Assembly: GCA_027943245.1 (NCBI GenBank)
Contig: JANDJZ010000181.1
Span: 1 to 64,000 of the forward strand
Source of the DNA: Acanthamoeba sp. SK_2022b
Lineage: Eukaryota; Discosea; Longamoebia; Acanthamoebidae
DNA: 64,000 nt
Reading direction: 5' to 3'
This document shows positions 1 through 12,584 of this stretch, piece after piece; the stretch's first letter is position 1; every line of letters begins with the position of its first letter. A model generated the notes under the pieces. It was given only the letters and a program-made list of their open reading frames with translations. It did not search any database and was not told the origin of the DNA. A program made the position numbers and the translations under genes.

Positions 1-2
1 CC

Positions 3-622
3 CCGGGCGATCAGGCACGGCTGGTCATTCCGCTGGCGAGCGTGAAGGCTTTTCTCGTGGACGCACAGAAGAACACCGGCAAGAAGTGCGTATCCCCTCC
101 CCGTTTCGGTGGGAACACCACACATTCACAACAACAACAACAACAACAACAAAAAAAACAAAAAACAAAAAACAAAAAAAAAAAAAAAACAAAAACAAAT
201 TACATCATCTTTAATGTCTCGCTTCGGTGTCGACGTTTTCGGTGGTGCGCCCAGGCATTCGTTCGGTCTGCAGTGCAAGGACGACAGGATCTACTACTTG
301 GCTACGAGGAGCGCCGAGGAGCTGCTGCCGTGGCTGCAGGGCGTGCGGAAGGAGCTGCGGCGGATGGCCGAGACCTCGCCGTCGGCCGTAAAGGAGATCG
401 TGCCCACGGCCGAGCCCACCAACACGACGCCCGATACCAAGAAGGCCAAGGAGCGCAGCAAGCGCGACGAGAGCAAGCCGAGGGAGAAGAAAAAGTTCAC
501 GCCCGAGAAGTCCAAGGAGGGCAAGACCAAGGACCGCAACGGCACCTTCTCCGGCCTCTTTGCCAAACTCAGCTCCATCGCGGCGGGCTCGGGTGACGAC
601 AAGGTAACCTTGCAACCCGCCC

Positions 623-686
<64 letters not shown>

Positions 687-2951
687 CGGCGTCTGACGGC
701 GGTTGGGGCGTGCCAGGCGTATAAGGCGCTGGACGAGGAGTTCCTGAAGCAGATGAAGGAGAGCGGTGGCGAAGAGGACAAGGCGCCAACGCAGCAGCAG
801 CTCGACTCGCAGAAGGTCCATATATTCAGTCACATGAACAAGGTCTTCAGGTACGGATGGCCCGCCGGCCCGCCGCGCTACCTGTGTGACCCTAATGGTC
901 CCGGGCGTCGGGCTCACCCCTCCCGTGACGTGCACGCGGTGTGATACGCAAGCCTCTATGCGCATCCGTTGGGCAAGCTCGTGATCGACTTCACGGACGA
1001 GTTCGTGCGACACAAGGACCGCATCCTGTCGGCTAGGCCATCGACCGCCCTGGCCAAGATCACGCAGGAGATCCAGACATTCCTCGGTACTCGGCCGCTT
1101 CTTCCGTTTGGTCACCAAGTCGCTTCGGCAGCTCGCTCATTAGCCCACCCCCCGCCATTTCATACGCGCCAGACCGGCTGCTTGTGACGGTGGAGCACTA
1201 CTACGGCGGAGAGATGGCGCACGTGGAGCAGTTTGGGCACACCGCGCGCCTGGCCGCGGAGCACTGCGTCTTCTCGTTGCTCTACGACATCGTCTACCCC
1301 GTGTACACCAAGAGGGTACCCTCCTCCCTATGCGTGCGTCGTGCGTGTGGACCGGACGCTAATGCGGTAGGTCCACTCGACAATCGCAGTACATTGCCGA
1401 GGATCGCAAGTTCACGCAGAAGATGGCCGAGTTCGCCGACATCACCACGCCTGATCTGATCGACAACCCCAAGTTTTGGCTACTCGATGACAAGAAGGGT
1501 AAACCGCACCCGCACGCACCATGACTCGTGCAAACACTGGCGCCCACTCGCGCTCTCCTGACTTTGATCTACGACCACCGTCCTTTCTCCGTTGTTGCAG
1601 GCGAAGAGACTCGATCGGGAAGTGAGCCCTACCAAAAGGCGATCAACATGATGGCCGCCATCACCGAGCTGGCCACGCCCGTTGGTACGCGCCCTAATGC
1701 ATCACTCTGGCGAGTCGACGTTCGCCAACAAAGCTTTGGGGGGGGGGTGAACAATACTACCGCGAGCAGCGAAGCTCAACTGTTTGGTCGACACCAGTCG
1801 CATCATCTGCGGCTGCGTGAACGAGTACTGGAGCAAGCGCGATCCTACTGGATCGGAAATCGCCGTGTACGTCTCTTGTCCGCTCTCTCGCTCGCTCGCT
1901 CCCCCTCTTTGAACTAACCTTGGGAGTGGATCGATCCACTGCTAGCTCCTGCGACGACCTCTTGCCGATCCTCCTGTACGTGGTCATCAAGAGCAAGCTC
2001 GCGACCATCCACACCGAGAGCATGTACATGCAGGACTTCATCGGTACGGCCGTACTTCGCCTCTCCTCTCCGTCCACCGCACACGCACGCGCAGCCCTGT
2101 GACTTTGACGCGCGTCGCGGTCTATAGGTGAGCGGGAGCAGATGCAGATCGAGGGCTATTCGTTGGCCACCTTCCAGGCGGCCTCTGCTGCGCTGCTGTG
2201 CCTGGAGCGGGATTCGCTGCGCAAGGAGGCCAGATCGGACGAGGCCGCGACGCCCACATCGGCGGTGGCCCCTGGTGGCGGCAGCTCGAACTCGAGCCCA
2301 CCGTCGGTCCCGTCGGTCCCCTCCACGCCGGCCTCGCCCCCGCAGTCCTCCTTGGCGGCGCAAGCGCACGCCGGTGGTGTCGCGTCAGAGATGTCATCGA
2401 CTGCCGCCGGGAACGGCGCGCAGTCGCGCGCCCACCGCGCGAGGCGAGCATCGTGGATCAGCTCGGTGCTGGCCCAGCAGGCCGCCGTTCCGTTGCAACC
2501 CGTTGTGGGCCACCGAGCCGGAATGGGCGAAGAGGAGGAAGAGGAGGGCGATGACGATTGGACGTTCTTCAAGGGTACCGCCGCAGGCTCGACGCCTCCC
2601 GTAGCGCCCAGCGCGCTGCTACGCCGACCGAGCAGTGCCGAGGAGGAAGACTTCATCGACTCCTTCCGACCACCACCGCCCTCGCAGGTCACTGGCAGCA
2701 CCAGGTCGGCTAAGAATCTGCTCATTGATTGGGGAGACAGCGATGGCAATGCGGGGCAGGCCAACAGCGCTGGCGACTCACTGACGACGGAGGAGAAGAG
2801 CGCAACGCGCGATGGAGAGGGAGCGGAGGAGCTCGGGAGTGACGATCCGACGACGAGCGACGGAGAGGAGGCAAACCAGAGCCATCTGACGAAGGCGGAG
2901 ACTGAGGAAGCCTTGCCCACAAACACGAGCACACCCGTGAGCGTGCCGTGA
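3..2951 (+). CDS. PH and VPS9 domain Rab GEF, 5' partial
   Basis: Multi-exon gene entering from the left edge. My exon model is 3-85, 255-603, 717-850, 953-1086, 1173-1315, 1390-1498, 1601-1684, 1770-1866, 1946-2043 and 2128-2951, with GT-AG junctions that keep frame. The N-terminal part ends a PH domain (IPLASVKAF, then IYYLATRSAEELLPWLQGV with the conserved Trp). The middle and end form a VPS9 domain: DDLLPILLYVVIKSKLA, a conserved Tyr in ESMYMQDF, and GYSLATFQAA. VPS9 domains activate Rab5-type GTPases, so the protein probably acts on early endosomes, recruited by its PH domain. A Ser/Pro- and acidic-rich tail of about 230 residues follows and shows no domain I recognise. The start codon lies outside the window. 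The Rab GEF role is inferred from the family. Confidence 0.85.
121..200 (+). repeat. CAA triplet and A-rich tract in an intron
   Basis: A run of CAA triplets followed by A-rich sequence, lying inside the first visible intron (86-254) of the PH-VPS9 gene. It creates low-complexity open frames that are not genes. Confidence 0.9.
625..685 (+). repeat. (GT)n microsatellite in an intron
   Basis: About 30 GT units inside intron 604-716 of the PH-VPS9 gene. Confidence 0.95.
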
Positions 2952-3091
2952 GTGGTTCCTTTGAAAAGAATTCGTCGGTTGATGGTTGGCCACTTTAATG
3001 GGTGAGGACCCTTGCATACCTCCTCACAAGGAATGCATTCCTCGCGTACCTTTTCGTTCTTGCTGAAATGTACACCCTCTTGTGGCCCACA

Positions 3092-4621
3092 TCAAACAAA
3101 GATAGAGGAGATCAGGGACAGAAGAGAGAATGGTGACACCAGCGAGGCCGCGCCCGTCACGGTGCCAGAGCCATCATGACTACCGGGGGCGGTGGCCATG
3201 ATGACGTCGAGCTTGTCCGTGCCCACGGAGGAGTATTTGCCGGGCACGTCGCCCGGAGTGATGAAGACGGCGTTGTTAGCGGAGGCGAGCGCCTCGCCGT
3301 GCGCCGAGTTTCTAGCACCGCCGTTCAGGGTCGTGTTATACCAGGTGTTGGACTTGACGTGGTAGATGTCTATCAAGTTGGACGGCGTGCGGGCTGAAAC
3401 TCCTTGAAATCCTTGGTAGGTTGTGGCCGCCTGGGTGGAGCCAACAGCGAAGAAGATGAAGTCCTCAGTTGCCACTGCGGTCATGTAGCCTACAGTTGTT
3501 CGCAGCCGTGTGAGTAGTGATGGCTGGGCTTGAAGCATATGAGAGAGGTGCATGTACCTCGGGGACCGCTTGGAAGTGCGGTCGTGGTGCGTTTTCCGGT
3601 GACCACGTCGAAGATATCTACTTGGTCGGTGAAGATGGCCAATCCCTTGTCCTTGTTGATGCCCGAGATGCCGCCAGCGATGACGACCTTGCCCTGGGCA
3701 TACGCTCCTGCCGCATAAACGCGGCCGACAGAAAGGCCAAATGAAGCGGCCTTGGCCTGTGGCCAGTTCACCACCGTTAGGAAGAGTCCGCCAGTAGAGT
3801 AGCACAAAGAGATGCCGAACCTGGATGTTACCGTTCTTGCCCACTGAGACGACGTCGATTGTGGTGAGGAATGTATCACCATCCATTCCGCCAACGAACC
3901 AGGCCGAGTCAGGCAATGTGATTCCAACCAAACCAGCCCTTGCTTGGCTCAACGTGAAGGATTGCGTGATGCTGTCGTTGGCCCTGATGGCCACGCCGAC
4001 TGCGACCAGGGTGAAAGAAGTCTTAGTTGGCCATGTACATAGAGATTTCAGAAGGATGGTGGTACCATCGCTGACCGTGTACTTCTGGCCACCAGCGAAA
4101 GCTGCCCACGTGGCGCCAACCGCAGCGCCAGCGGTATCGAAGGGACCGTCGGGCTAGTTGAAGTTTGTCTTAATGTCAATGTCCTCCCCAGCGGTCCAAA
4201 TGCTGCAGTTGTCCCTGCTAATCGTGTACTGCGTCACCACTCTAGCCTTCTCGGGCAGAGCAAAGACCCTGTTTTGCGCACGTGTGAGTGCCCCCTCCTG
4301 TAAGGTGCGTTGTGTAAGAGTGAGTCACGCACTTGTAACCGTTTCCAGGTGCAATGGTCAAGTCTTGCGCCGCATACTGGAAGCCAGCGCCGACAATTGG
4401 GGAAGTGGTAAAGGTGCCAGCATCGACGTCAATGTGGAGCAGGCGAGAGTTGTTGGGGGCAGCAAGCAACGCTGGCACGTTGCCGCACACGATTGCAGAA
4501 CTGTAACTCGCAGCGGAGCCGACCTTCAGAGCGAAGTTGTGAGCGGAGATCTCCCCGGAGGCCAGAGAGCAGGCGGTGGCTAGCAAGAAGGTAAGGGTGG
4601 CGAGTATGGCTAAGCACTTCA
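3092..4621 (-). pseudogene. Secreted kelch-like, GPI-anchor-like protein, interrupted
   Basis: Starts at an ATG at 4621 with a clear signal peptide (MKCLAILATLTFLLATACSL). Later segments read like kelch or galactose-oxidase beta-propeller blades: AWFVGGMDGDTFLTTIDVVSV, KVVIAGGISGINKDKG, DQVDIFDVVTGKRTT and SNLIDIYHVKSNTWYNTT. The C-terminus is a small-residue stretch followed by a hydrophobic tail, as in a GPI-anchored protein. A short intron is likely near 4260-4340. Frame is broken three times: a TAG at about 4152-4154 between two otherwise continuous segments, a frame change near 3810, and a second near 3490. Removing a 76-nt candidate intron over the TAG does not restore frame. Either this is a decaying gene or the assembly has indel errors. 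The cell-surface role is inferred. Confidence 0.6.
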
Positions 4622-5340
<719 letters not shown>

Positions 5341-5461
5341 GTGTGTGTACACTGGCTTCAGTGTCCAAGGGGTGGTGCTGGATGGAATCGCACCTGCAGC
5401 AGTCACTCCTGCCCATAAGTGGGGTAGGCCAAGGAAGACAATGGAAATTTCAGCTTCTCCA

Positions 5462-8341
5462 TCAAAGAAGCCTCAAGGCAGTGTCACCTCTGCCTCCACC
5501 ACCACCACCACCACCACCACCTGACCACCACCACCACCACGCAACCACTACCACTGCAGCACAAGCAACACCTTCCTTCACTTCTCTCTCTGCCTTTGCT
5601 TCATGATTGCTGCCACCCACGCTCACAACTGCACCTGCACCAGCAATGCCCAGACCGCAGAGACCGCCTGCACTCCAGTTGCTGCCATCTCCAGCTCCCA
5701 CACCATCATTGCTCCACTGCACCATCTCCTCATCAACCCTCTCCTGCCTCCAGCAGCAACAACCGCAGTACGTGGCTGCAGTCCCCACCATCTCCTCCTC
5801 CACCACCACTGCACACTTGCCACTTCTCCACTGCTATCTCAGATTCACTGCTCTCCTTGGCCTTGGTGTGGATGAGTTGCTTCATACACTTCTTATAGGG
5901 ATGGCCCTTGTAGCAGTCAGCCACAGACTCACAAATCTCTGTTTGCATGACTTTGAAGTGGCCACTTTGGCTAGGACGTTCTGGCCAAGGCAAATGTCCT
6001 TTTAGAGGGACCCAAGTGTTTTCTTGTCCAGCAGGTGGCACTGGGCGGTGTGAGCTTCTTGGTAGGCCTCCATGTAGGCATGAAGCTGTTCCTCCACACT
6101 GTGCCAGTAGTTGGTCAAAATATTCCAGAAGTCCTCTGCAAGAAAGGTGGAGGAGAGTGATAGAATGAACCCAATGCACATTGGGTTGGAAAAACAACAT
6201 TTCATCATGAAGTCAGAATGCATTTGCAAAAAAGCTGTAAAAGTGAACCCAATGCACATTGGGACAAACAGGGTGTGTACTTTTGCTAGTTGCTTCTGAG
6301 CATGTCAAGCGTAATGAGAGTCTTGCTGCTTGGAGCGTCAGTGTTGCACTTGTGGATGGTAAACCAATGCGCATTGGGTCAGGTGTGATACACATAACTA
6401 AAATTCAGCAACCACAGAACCCAATGCGCATCAGGTTCAATAAGGACATATATTGGGAGACCTACTCTATGACGCCAGGATGCTTGGTGAGGCTGTCAAA
6501 CATGGTAAAGTACTTGCTCAGGGTGCCTTCTGCCCTTCTTGCATGCACTGTGAAAATGGATTTGTTAACACTGTTAGAAGCTGTTTCATTCTTAGTGCTA
6601 CATACCAAGAACTCCAAAAGAGCTTTGTAGTTTGTAGGTTGGCCATGTGGTTTGAAGTGAGGCAAGCAGCTGGTCTTGTAGTAGTTGAACGCCTATTCAA
6701 AGGCGTTCAGGATGACTGAGCCGTGCACAATGACGAAGTTTTCAAAACCACAGATTCGGTTGAGAATGAGCCAGTTGAGGTGTCCCTCCACCTCTGAGCG
6801 TACAGTGTAGTAGTTGTCCCACAGCTCACGTCCAACAAGGCGCCAAACCACAACTCAATGGTTACAGTCCAGAGCCTCTGGATGTGATGTGAAATGAGGC
6901 GTGGTTTCAACCCAATGTGCATTGGGGTCAAATCCACACTATTGAGACAAGCACTAACATACTGAATTTGTGAGTCCTCCTGGTTGACCCACTCATCAGC
7001 ATTGAGGAAACATATTATGAAAGGCTTGGTGGTAACAAAGCCGCCCACCAACAGCACCTTGCAATAAATGACAAACTCCTGGCACCATGACACTGCAGTG
7101 ACACTCTGAACCACAACACCGGGTGTTGTAATGATGAGCACATGCCAAGGTTGCAAGTGAACAAAAGCTGTGGCGTACCAAACATGGCGCACTTGCTGAC
7201 CTGCAGGCTGCCTTGGTTGTGTTGACACAGCCATTGGGCGTGGAGCTCTGCAGGGTCAACCTTGGAGAATGTCATGTTGGGGTCGCTCAGGTCAAAAATT
7301 GAAGTATGGATGAATCATGGCACTGATGCACATAGGTGCCATTACAGATTAGTATTATATAACATTGTTGATATATGGCACCAATGTGCATTGGTTTGCT
7401 AAGGGTTCTATCAAATCTAAGAAGATTGGTAGAAATATGTACAACAACACAAATAAACACAATACTTTCTAAAAGTGATATCTGAACCTGATGTGCATTG
7501 GGACTTGGCCATACCTAGCTCTGCATCACTGAGGGTGAGCAGTTGGGATGCTCTTGCATGCTGCTCCATGTGGCCATGGTCAAAAGGCGTCACTTAGGGT
7601 GCAATGTGCTTCATCTGCCTATGTTTCTCCACTGGAACCTCATTGTCAATGATGATGACGTTGTGTTGCCTTCTGGCGGGTGACCCTGGCAACCTCCTCT
7701 TCTTCTTCCTTCTCCTCCTCCGCAGCCTCCTCCTCCACCTCAGCTTGCAGCACTCTCTTCCATTTTAGGGGCTTCACAGGCTTTCATGGCACAGATGGGC
7801 CTGCTTCTGCTGACCCAATGCACATTGGGGCATCTTGGCTTGCCATGCCAAACAGGGTTTCCTCCAGCTTCCATGGCATCAACAGGCTGGCCTGAGCTGA
7901 CCTGATGTGCATCAGGTCATCCTTGCCTGATTCAATAGACAAGGTGTCCTCCTGCATGATGTGCACAGGAGGTTTGTTAGCTGTCTTGATAAGTTGATTT
8001 GTGGATGAACTGATGTGCATTGGTACCTCATCAGACTTCTTTGCATCCTCCTCTCCCTACTCTGCCTCCTTCAGATCAACCTCCATCTCTCCCTTGGCCT
8101 CCCCATCCATGTGCAGCAGCTCCCCTGGTCTGCCTGCTGTGTCTTGTTCTCCCTGGGCTCCCCTGCAGAACTGGACTGATGCACATCAGGTTCACCTAGG
8201 ATTTTGTTGAGCTCTGCATCCAGGTCAACCTCTTTCTCCTCCCTGGCAGTCATTTCCAAGTACTTCTTCAAAGTACACAGGCACTCCTGCTTGGTGTTGT
8301 GTTTGTCAATCATCCACATCTCAACCCCAATGTGCATTGGG
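5462..8341 (-). CDS. Unknown island gene, copy 1 (multi-exon, probably decayed)
   Basis: I do not recognise this gene. Minus-strand exon-like blocks follow one another. First comes an acidic block with KKYLEMTAREEKEVDLD and ELNKILG (about 8.3-8.2 kb). A Glu-rich block follows near 7.7 kb, then FSKVDPAELHAQWLCQHNQ (about 7.25 kb), DEWVNQEDSQIQ (about 7.0 kb), HLNWLILNRICGFENFV (about 6.78 kb) and FWNILTNYWHSVEEQLHAYM (about 6.1 kb). Several junctions have good GT-AG ends, for example GTATGT at about 6.96 kb to ATCCAG at about 6.87 kb. Frame changes and stops remain, so exon borders are approximate. A partial second copy lies at 11.8-12.56 kb. Most of its introns carry the island palindrome. 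Function unknown; it may belong to the mobile elements around it. Confidence 0.4.
5497..5560 (+). repeat. Imperfect CCA triplet repeat
   Basis: CCACCACCA-type triplets, partly broken, at the left part of the island. On the minus strand they would extend a Gly/Trp-rich low-complexity end of the unknown island gene. Confidence 0.8.
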
Positions 8342-8617
8342 TTCTGGTCAAGTTTTCAGGAATATGCAGATCATTTAACAAAGTTTGTTTGCTTTAATTC
8401 ATATTGTGCCCTTTGATTAAACAACGATCTCTTTGCGCACATTGGTTCTGAAACTGATTTTTTAATTGGGCTAACCTGAGCTTAACAAACTCAATTCCAC
8501 CCAATGGCATTTACTCTCTGACTGTTGCTCAATGTTCATTAACAAGCCCAACCATTTCTAAAATTTTCGTGTAGTGAGAGTGCAGTCACCATAAACAAAA
8601 CAATATCCTGAGCTTGC

Positions 8618-9901
8618 ATGAAGAGGAACAACCAGGGGGGAGGCACCACCCAGAAGAAGAAGAAGCAGCGCAAAGCTAAGGAAGTGCCCTGGATGTAAGA
8701 ACACCCACTAGTACAAGCAATAGTGCAATTCTTTAAAGTCATTTTTTTTATAGGTGGGCAGAGAGAGCAGACCATCTCATGGACCATGGCTGGATAGCAG
8801 TCCAAACTCCTCTTCTCAAGCATGTCATAAAGTGTGAGGAACAAGCTGTATGTGTCAACATCCCTCACTCTGTGTCCCCTCACCAGCTCTTTGACCTTCT
8901 TTGGACCCACAAAATTCACACCCACATCCTCATGGCTACAGTCAACCAACTACACAGCTCCACAGCAATGACCATTCTACCTGAGATCAGCAAGTACTGG
9001 GGAATGGTCTGCATCTTTGCAGTCTATGGAGGACACTTGATTCGGCAGTTCTTTGCCACAGGAGACCACTTGATCCAATATCCTGGTTGGCAACATTCTC
9101 TGGGCCAAGCACATTTCCTATTCATCGGCAACCACCTCTCCTACTCCATCCCAACCATCCATCAGCTTCTCCAAGCTTCTTTCTTTCATCATCTACTTCC
9201 TGGCACCCACTTGTGCGTTGATGAGATCTGGGTGAAGTTTAAGAACAGATCTTGTCCAGATCTCAAGTTCAACGAAGGCTGATCAATGGGCCATGGAGTT
9301 CATCTCTCTCCACGACCTGAGTGGCTACCTTCTGGCTTTCACTCCTCCTCACAGCACCAAAACACCATTCAAGGCTCTCATCTCCCTCAGCTGCAAAATC
9401 AGCTCCACAGGACATGTCCACCACATCATTGCTGACACAAGGTTCTCGGCCAAGGCGCTACTTCAGATGGGCCTACTGTGCACTCTTGCATGCCAAAAGG
9501 ACCACCCTCAATATCTCTTCCAACATGGGCTGGGACACACCGAGGTCATGTTGAAGGGCAAGTTTGTCACAGCCACAACAAAAAGCAACAAAGCAGTCAA
9601 CATCATCTCCATGAACTTCACCTTGTCAGAGCAAGCCCAAGCCTCAGCCAAGGAAAGAAGAGCTCTTCTCACACTCTACAATGATACCAAACGTCCAGCT
9701 GACCACTTCCAGCAGCTCTACACAGCCTTCCACATCAATCACCATCATCAACAGTGGGAAGCCAACCTCCTCACTGCTTGGTTCAAGTATGCAGTGACAA
9801 ACACCTACATCATCCACAAACTGATGTCCTCCTCCCCTTTAACACATGAGAAGTTTGTTGAAGACCTGGGGATCTCACTCCTCTCTGCACCACATCAATA
9901 A
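8618..9901 (+). pseudogene. piggyBac-type transposase with one frameshift
   Basis: Exon 1 (8618-8694) encodes a basic N-terminus (QKKKKQRKAK). A 59-nt GT-AG intron (8695-8753) follows, then the main exon from 8754. Features of the DDE_Tnp_1_7 (piggyBac) fold appear in order. They are VDEIWVKFKNRS (first Asp), GYLLAF, IIADTRFSAKALL (second Asp), GKFVTATTKSNKAVNIISM, LYNDTKRPADHFQQLY (third Asp in PAD), and a Trp-rich block with YAVTNTYII. At about 9280 the frame shifts by one base: FNEG is followed by TGA, while another frame continues as ADQWAMEFISL. The rest is open to a TAA at 9901. Cut-and-paste transposase is inferred from the motifs. No terminal inverted repeats were found by eye. Confidence 0.7.
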
Positions 9902-10065
9902 ATGTTGGTGTCTATTTCACCAGAAAATGGTTGGGCCTCAAGGAATCAAAATGGATCAGATCAAAAAGGATATATGATCTTGGTGGAAGATTTCCTGTCC
10001 ACAACTCTGCTGGCCACATGAACACCAGTCCACCACCAACACACACTTGTGGCTAACTTCTTTTT
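9902..10065. other. Spacer between transposase and DUF7869-like copy 1
   Basis: Short AT-richer spacer. I see no gene or repeat in it. Confidence 0.4.
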
Positions 10066-11748
10066 TTGAGATTGTGGGTGACAGACTTCCTGATGGTGAC
10101 ATCCACCCCATTCCCTGTGCCAATCCTCACACTCATCCACTGTTCCCCTTCTTTCTTCTGTGCTATGCTGCAGCACATTCACTCACACTTTTCCTTTGTC
10201 AAGCTTCCTCGCAACTCTAGGCTTGGAAAATGTTCTGCTTGTATAGATTTTGCTCAGCAGCGATTGTGAGCAAGATCACCTGCTGCTGCAGCTGAGCTTC
10301 ATGCACAACGCCAGCAGCATCTCAAGCTCTCTGCTGCTGAGTGTACTGCCTACAAGATCTGGTGTCAGCAGGCCAAGCAACAGCCAAGTTCCCACATGAG
10401 CTCATAATTGACTACTCCAATCCCATCTCCCTGCCTTCTCGCATGCCTGTTCCCAAGTCATGGATGCATTATGGAAACAGGTTCACATACTCATTTGGAG
10501 GACTCATTGATCATCACCAGGGAAGATCTACCTCCATCCTCAATCACAGTGGCCCAAGGATTCCAACCTCACAATCTCCAATCTCTTTTCCCATATCCAT
10601 CATCGTATTCTCACCACTGATCCTTCCACTTGCCCCTCCATCCTCTATCTGCAGGCTGACAACTGTTGGTATGAAAACAAGAATGTGTTCATGCTGGGGT
10701 TCCTATCCTTGCTGGTGGCACTGGAAGAAGTTTATCTCAGCTTCATACCAGTTGGCCACACATTGATCAGCTTTTTCGATTGGACAGATCAAGCTAAAAT
10801 AAGCATCTCTCCACACTCCAGTGTACGCTTCCACCCCTGAATGAATGATGCACTGATGTGCATCGGTTTGTGTCAACTAAAATTCAGACCTGATGTGCAT
10901 TGGTGCTTGTGTATTGATTGTTGTGATGATTGCTCTCAGCCAAATGCAGGCCCTACTAGAACATGCCTATTCTAGGGAAGGCGCCGCTCCAACTTTTCAT
11001 CACATCAACACTGTTTGGGATTGCCAAACAGCCCTCACCTCAACGGACGGCCTTGATGGACACTAAGTTCCACATGTGTTCCACTTCTTCAGGGATGCTG
11101 ACCGTATCTGAGTGTTGAGAAATAAGGCAAATCAGACTGAAGGTGCATGGTCTGAACCTGTAAAGCTACTCAGATCAATTCCCAAAGGTTTACAAACAAT
11201 CTTTTGATCTACCATTTTGTGGGTGAGCTCTCCTCAACAACACCAAAACAGGCGCTCCATACAAAATCCTTGCCCTTACCCTCTGATGTCATTCAAGACC
11301 TACATGACAACTGCCAGGAACCTCCATTCACTGCAGCTGAGCTTGGAGAATGGGCTAATATCTTTGAAATGCATGAAGCAAGCCTGTCATCATCAGACCC
11401 AGTCTGTTATACTATCTCCCCCCACACCCTCAACTTGCTGCGCCACAGGACAGCTCACTCACCCAACTGCAAACTCATGTGTGCCTTGTGCAGAGCAGAA
11501 CTGCACCAACTGTAAAAAACTTCAACTTTGCCCCTGGCCTCTGGGTTGCTGTACACGAAACAACTGATGACTTCTGGATTGGCAAAATCATCTCAGTGCA
11601 GCACTGTTGTTTGCAAGTGCACTGGTGGATCTCCTCCAATGGTAGATGGAAAGATCAGCATGTGCCCCATGGTTCTGTTCTTGCATGTGGTTTTCCATTT
11701 GATGACAAAGCAGGGGTGTCTCAAGATACCCTGACTCTGATCATCTGA
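10066..11748 (+). pseudogene. DUF7869-like island protein, degraded copy 1
   Basis: A degraded paralogue of the gene at 14.6-16.3 kb. Recognisable blocks are RLGKCSACIDF, DYSNPISLPSRMPVPKSWMH, GGLIDHHQG, LQADNCWYENKN, FLSLLVAL and a shortened GHT block. The C-terminal block is NFAPGLWVAVHETTDDFWIG. Introns sit where they do in copy 2: 10821-10939, then one near 11.2 kb. It carries several stops and frame changes (for example near 10267 and 11064) and a deletion in the HTHEDID region, so it is not expected to make a functional protein. Intron 10821-10939 contains two palindromes. Confidence 0.65.
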
Positions 11749-11782
11749 AATTTGTCATTACTCTTCACCTGTGAATAGACCA

Positions 11783-12560
11783 TCATCTGGTGCTCCAGTC
11801 CACATGTACATGTAAAGTACCTTCAATCTTGCCATCATGTACACCATATTTAAAAAGTGACATTGTTACTATTTTCCAAACACTCCAGAATGAACTTTTG
11901 CTAGTTCCTTCTGGAAGCCACTTCAGGTAGTGGGCAAGAAGGTGCTTCATCTGCTCCCTGGTGAGAATTCTAAAGCTACCAGAATTGAGCAGGTCAAGTG
12001 TAATGAGAGTCTTGCCACTCACAGAGCATTGTTGTTGAGCTTGCAGATGTACCTGCATGGTGAACCAATACACATCAGGTCAGGCGTGAGACATAAAAAA
12101 ATCAACAACCACAAACCCTCTGAGGTACGTTGAGAAAGTGGTCAAGGCCCAGGGTGCCCAGCCCTTCTGCATGCACATTCAGAAGTGCAACATACCAAGA
12201 ACTCTGAAAGAGCATTGTAGTTTGTAGCTCAGCCACGTGGTTTGAAGCATGGCAAGCAGCCAGTCGGGTAGTTGAAGGCCTTTTCAAAGGCAACTGAGCC
12301 ATGGGCATTTACAAAGTTTTCAAAACCACAGATACGGTCCTGAATGAGCCAGTTGAGGTGGTGTCCATCCACCTCAGAGTGGGCGGTGTAGTCCCACACC
12401 TCATGGCTGACAAGGCGTCAAACAACAACTCAATGGTTACAGTCCAGGGCCTCTGGATGTGGTGATGTGAAATGAGACCCAATGTGCATCAGGGACAAAT
12501 CCACACTAATGTGACAAGTGCAAACATACCAAATTTGTCCAGGTCCTCCCAGTTGACCAG
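11783..12560 (-). pseudogene. Unknown island gene, partial copy 2
   Basis: A partial duplicate of the unknown island gene at 5.5-8.3 kb. Shared coding blocks are HLNWLIQDRICGFENFV and KTLITLDLLNSG. The introns are also similar, including a palindrome at the same place in two of them (12478 matches 6911, and 12064 matches 6363). Block LTREQMKHLLAHYLKWLPEG is clearer here than in copy 1. It has an in-frame stop near 12.23 kb and lacks both ends of copy 1. Function unknown. Confidence 0.5.
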
Positions 12561-12584
12561 CAAGCATTTTTTATGGTAAAGGTG

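Noticed and set aside
4100..4260. An intron covering the TAG in the kelch-like gene
   Set aside because: The only good GT-AG pair removes 76 bases and moves the following conserved sequence out of frame.
6170..6185. Palindromes as RNA hairpins or terminators
   Set aside because: A 7-bp stem with a 2-base loop is sterically unlikely; a double-stranded DNA site fits better.
6170..8341. A recurring peptide motif PMHIG/PMRIG as a protein repeat
   Set aside because: It appears on both strands and in several frames because it is just the translation of the palindrome, mostly in introns.
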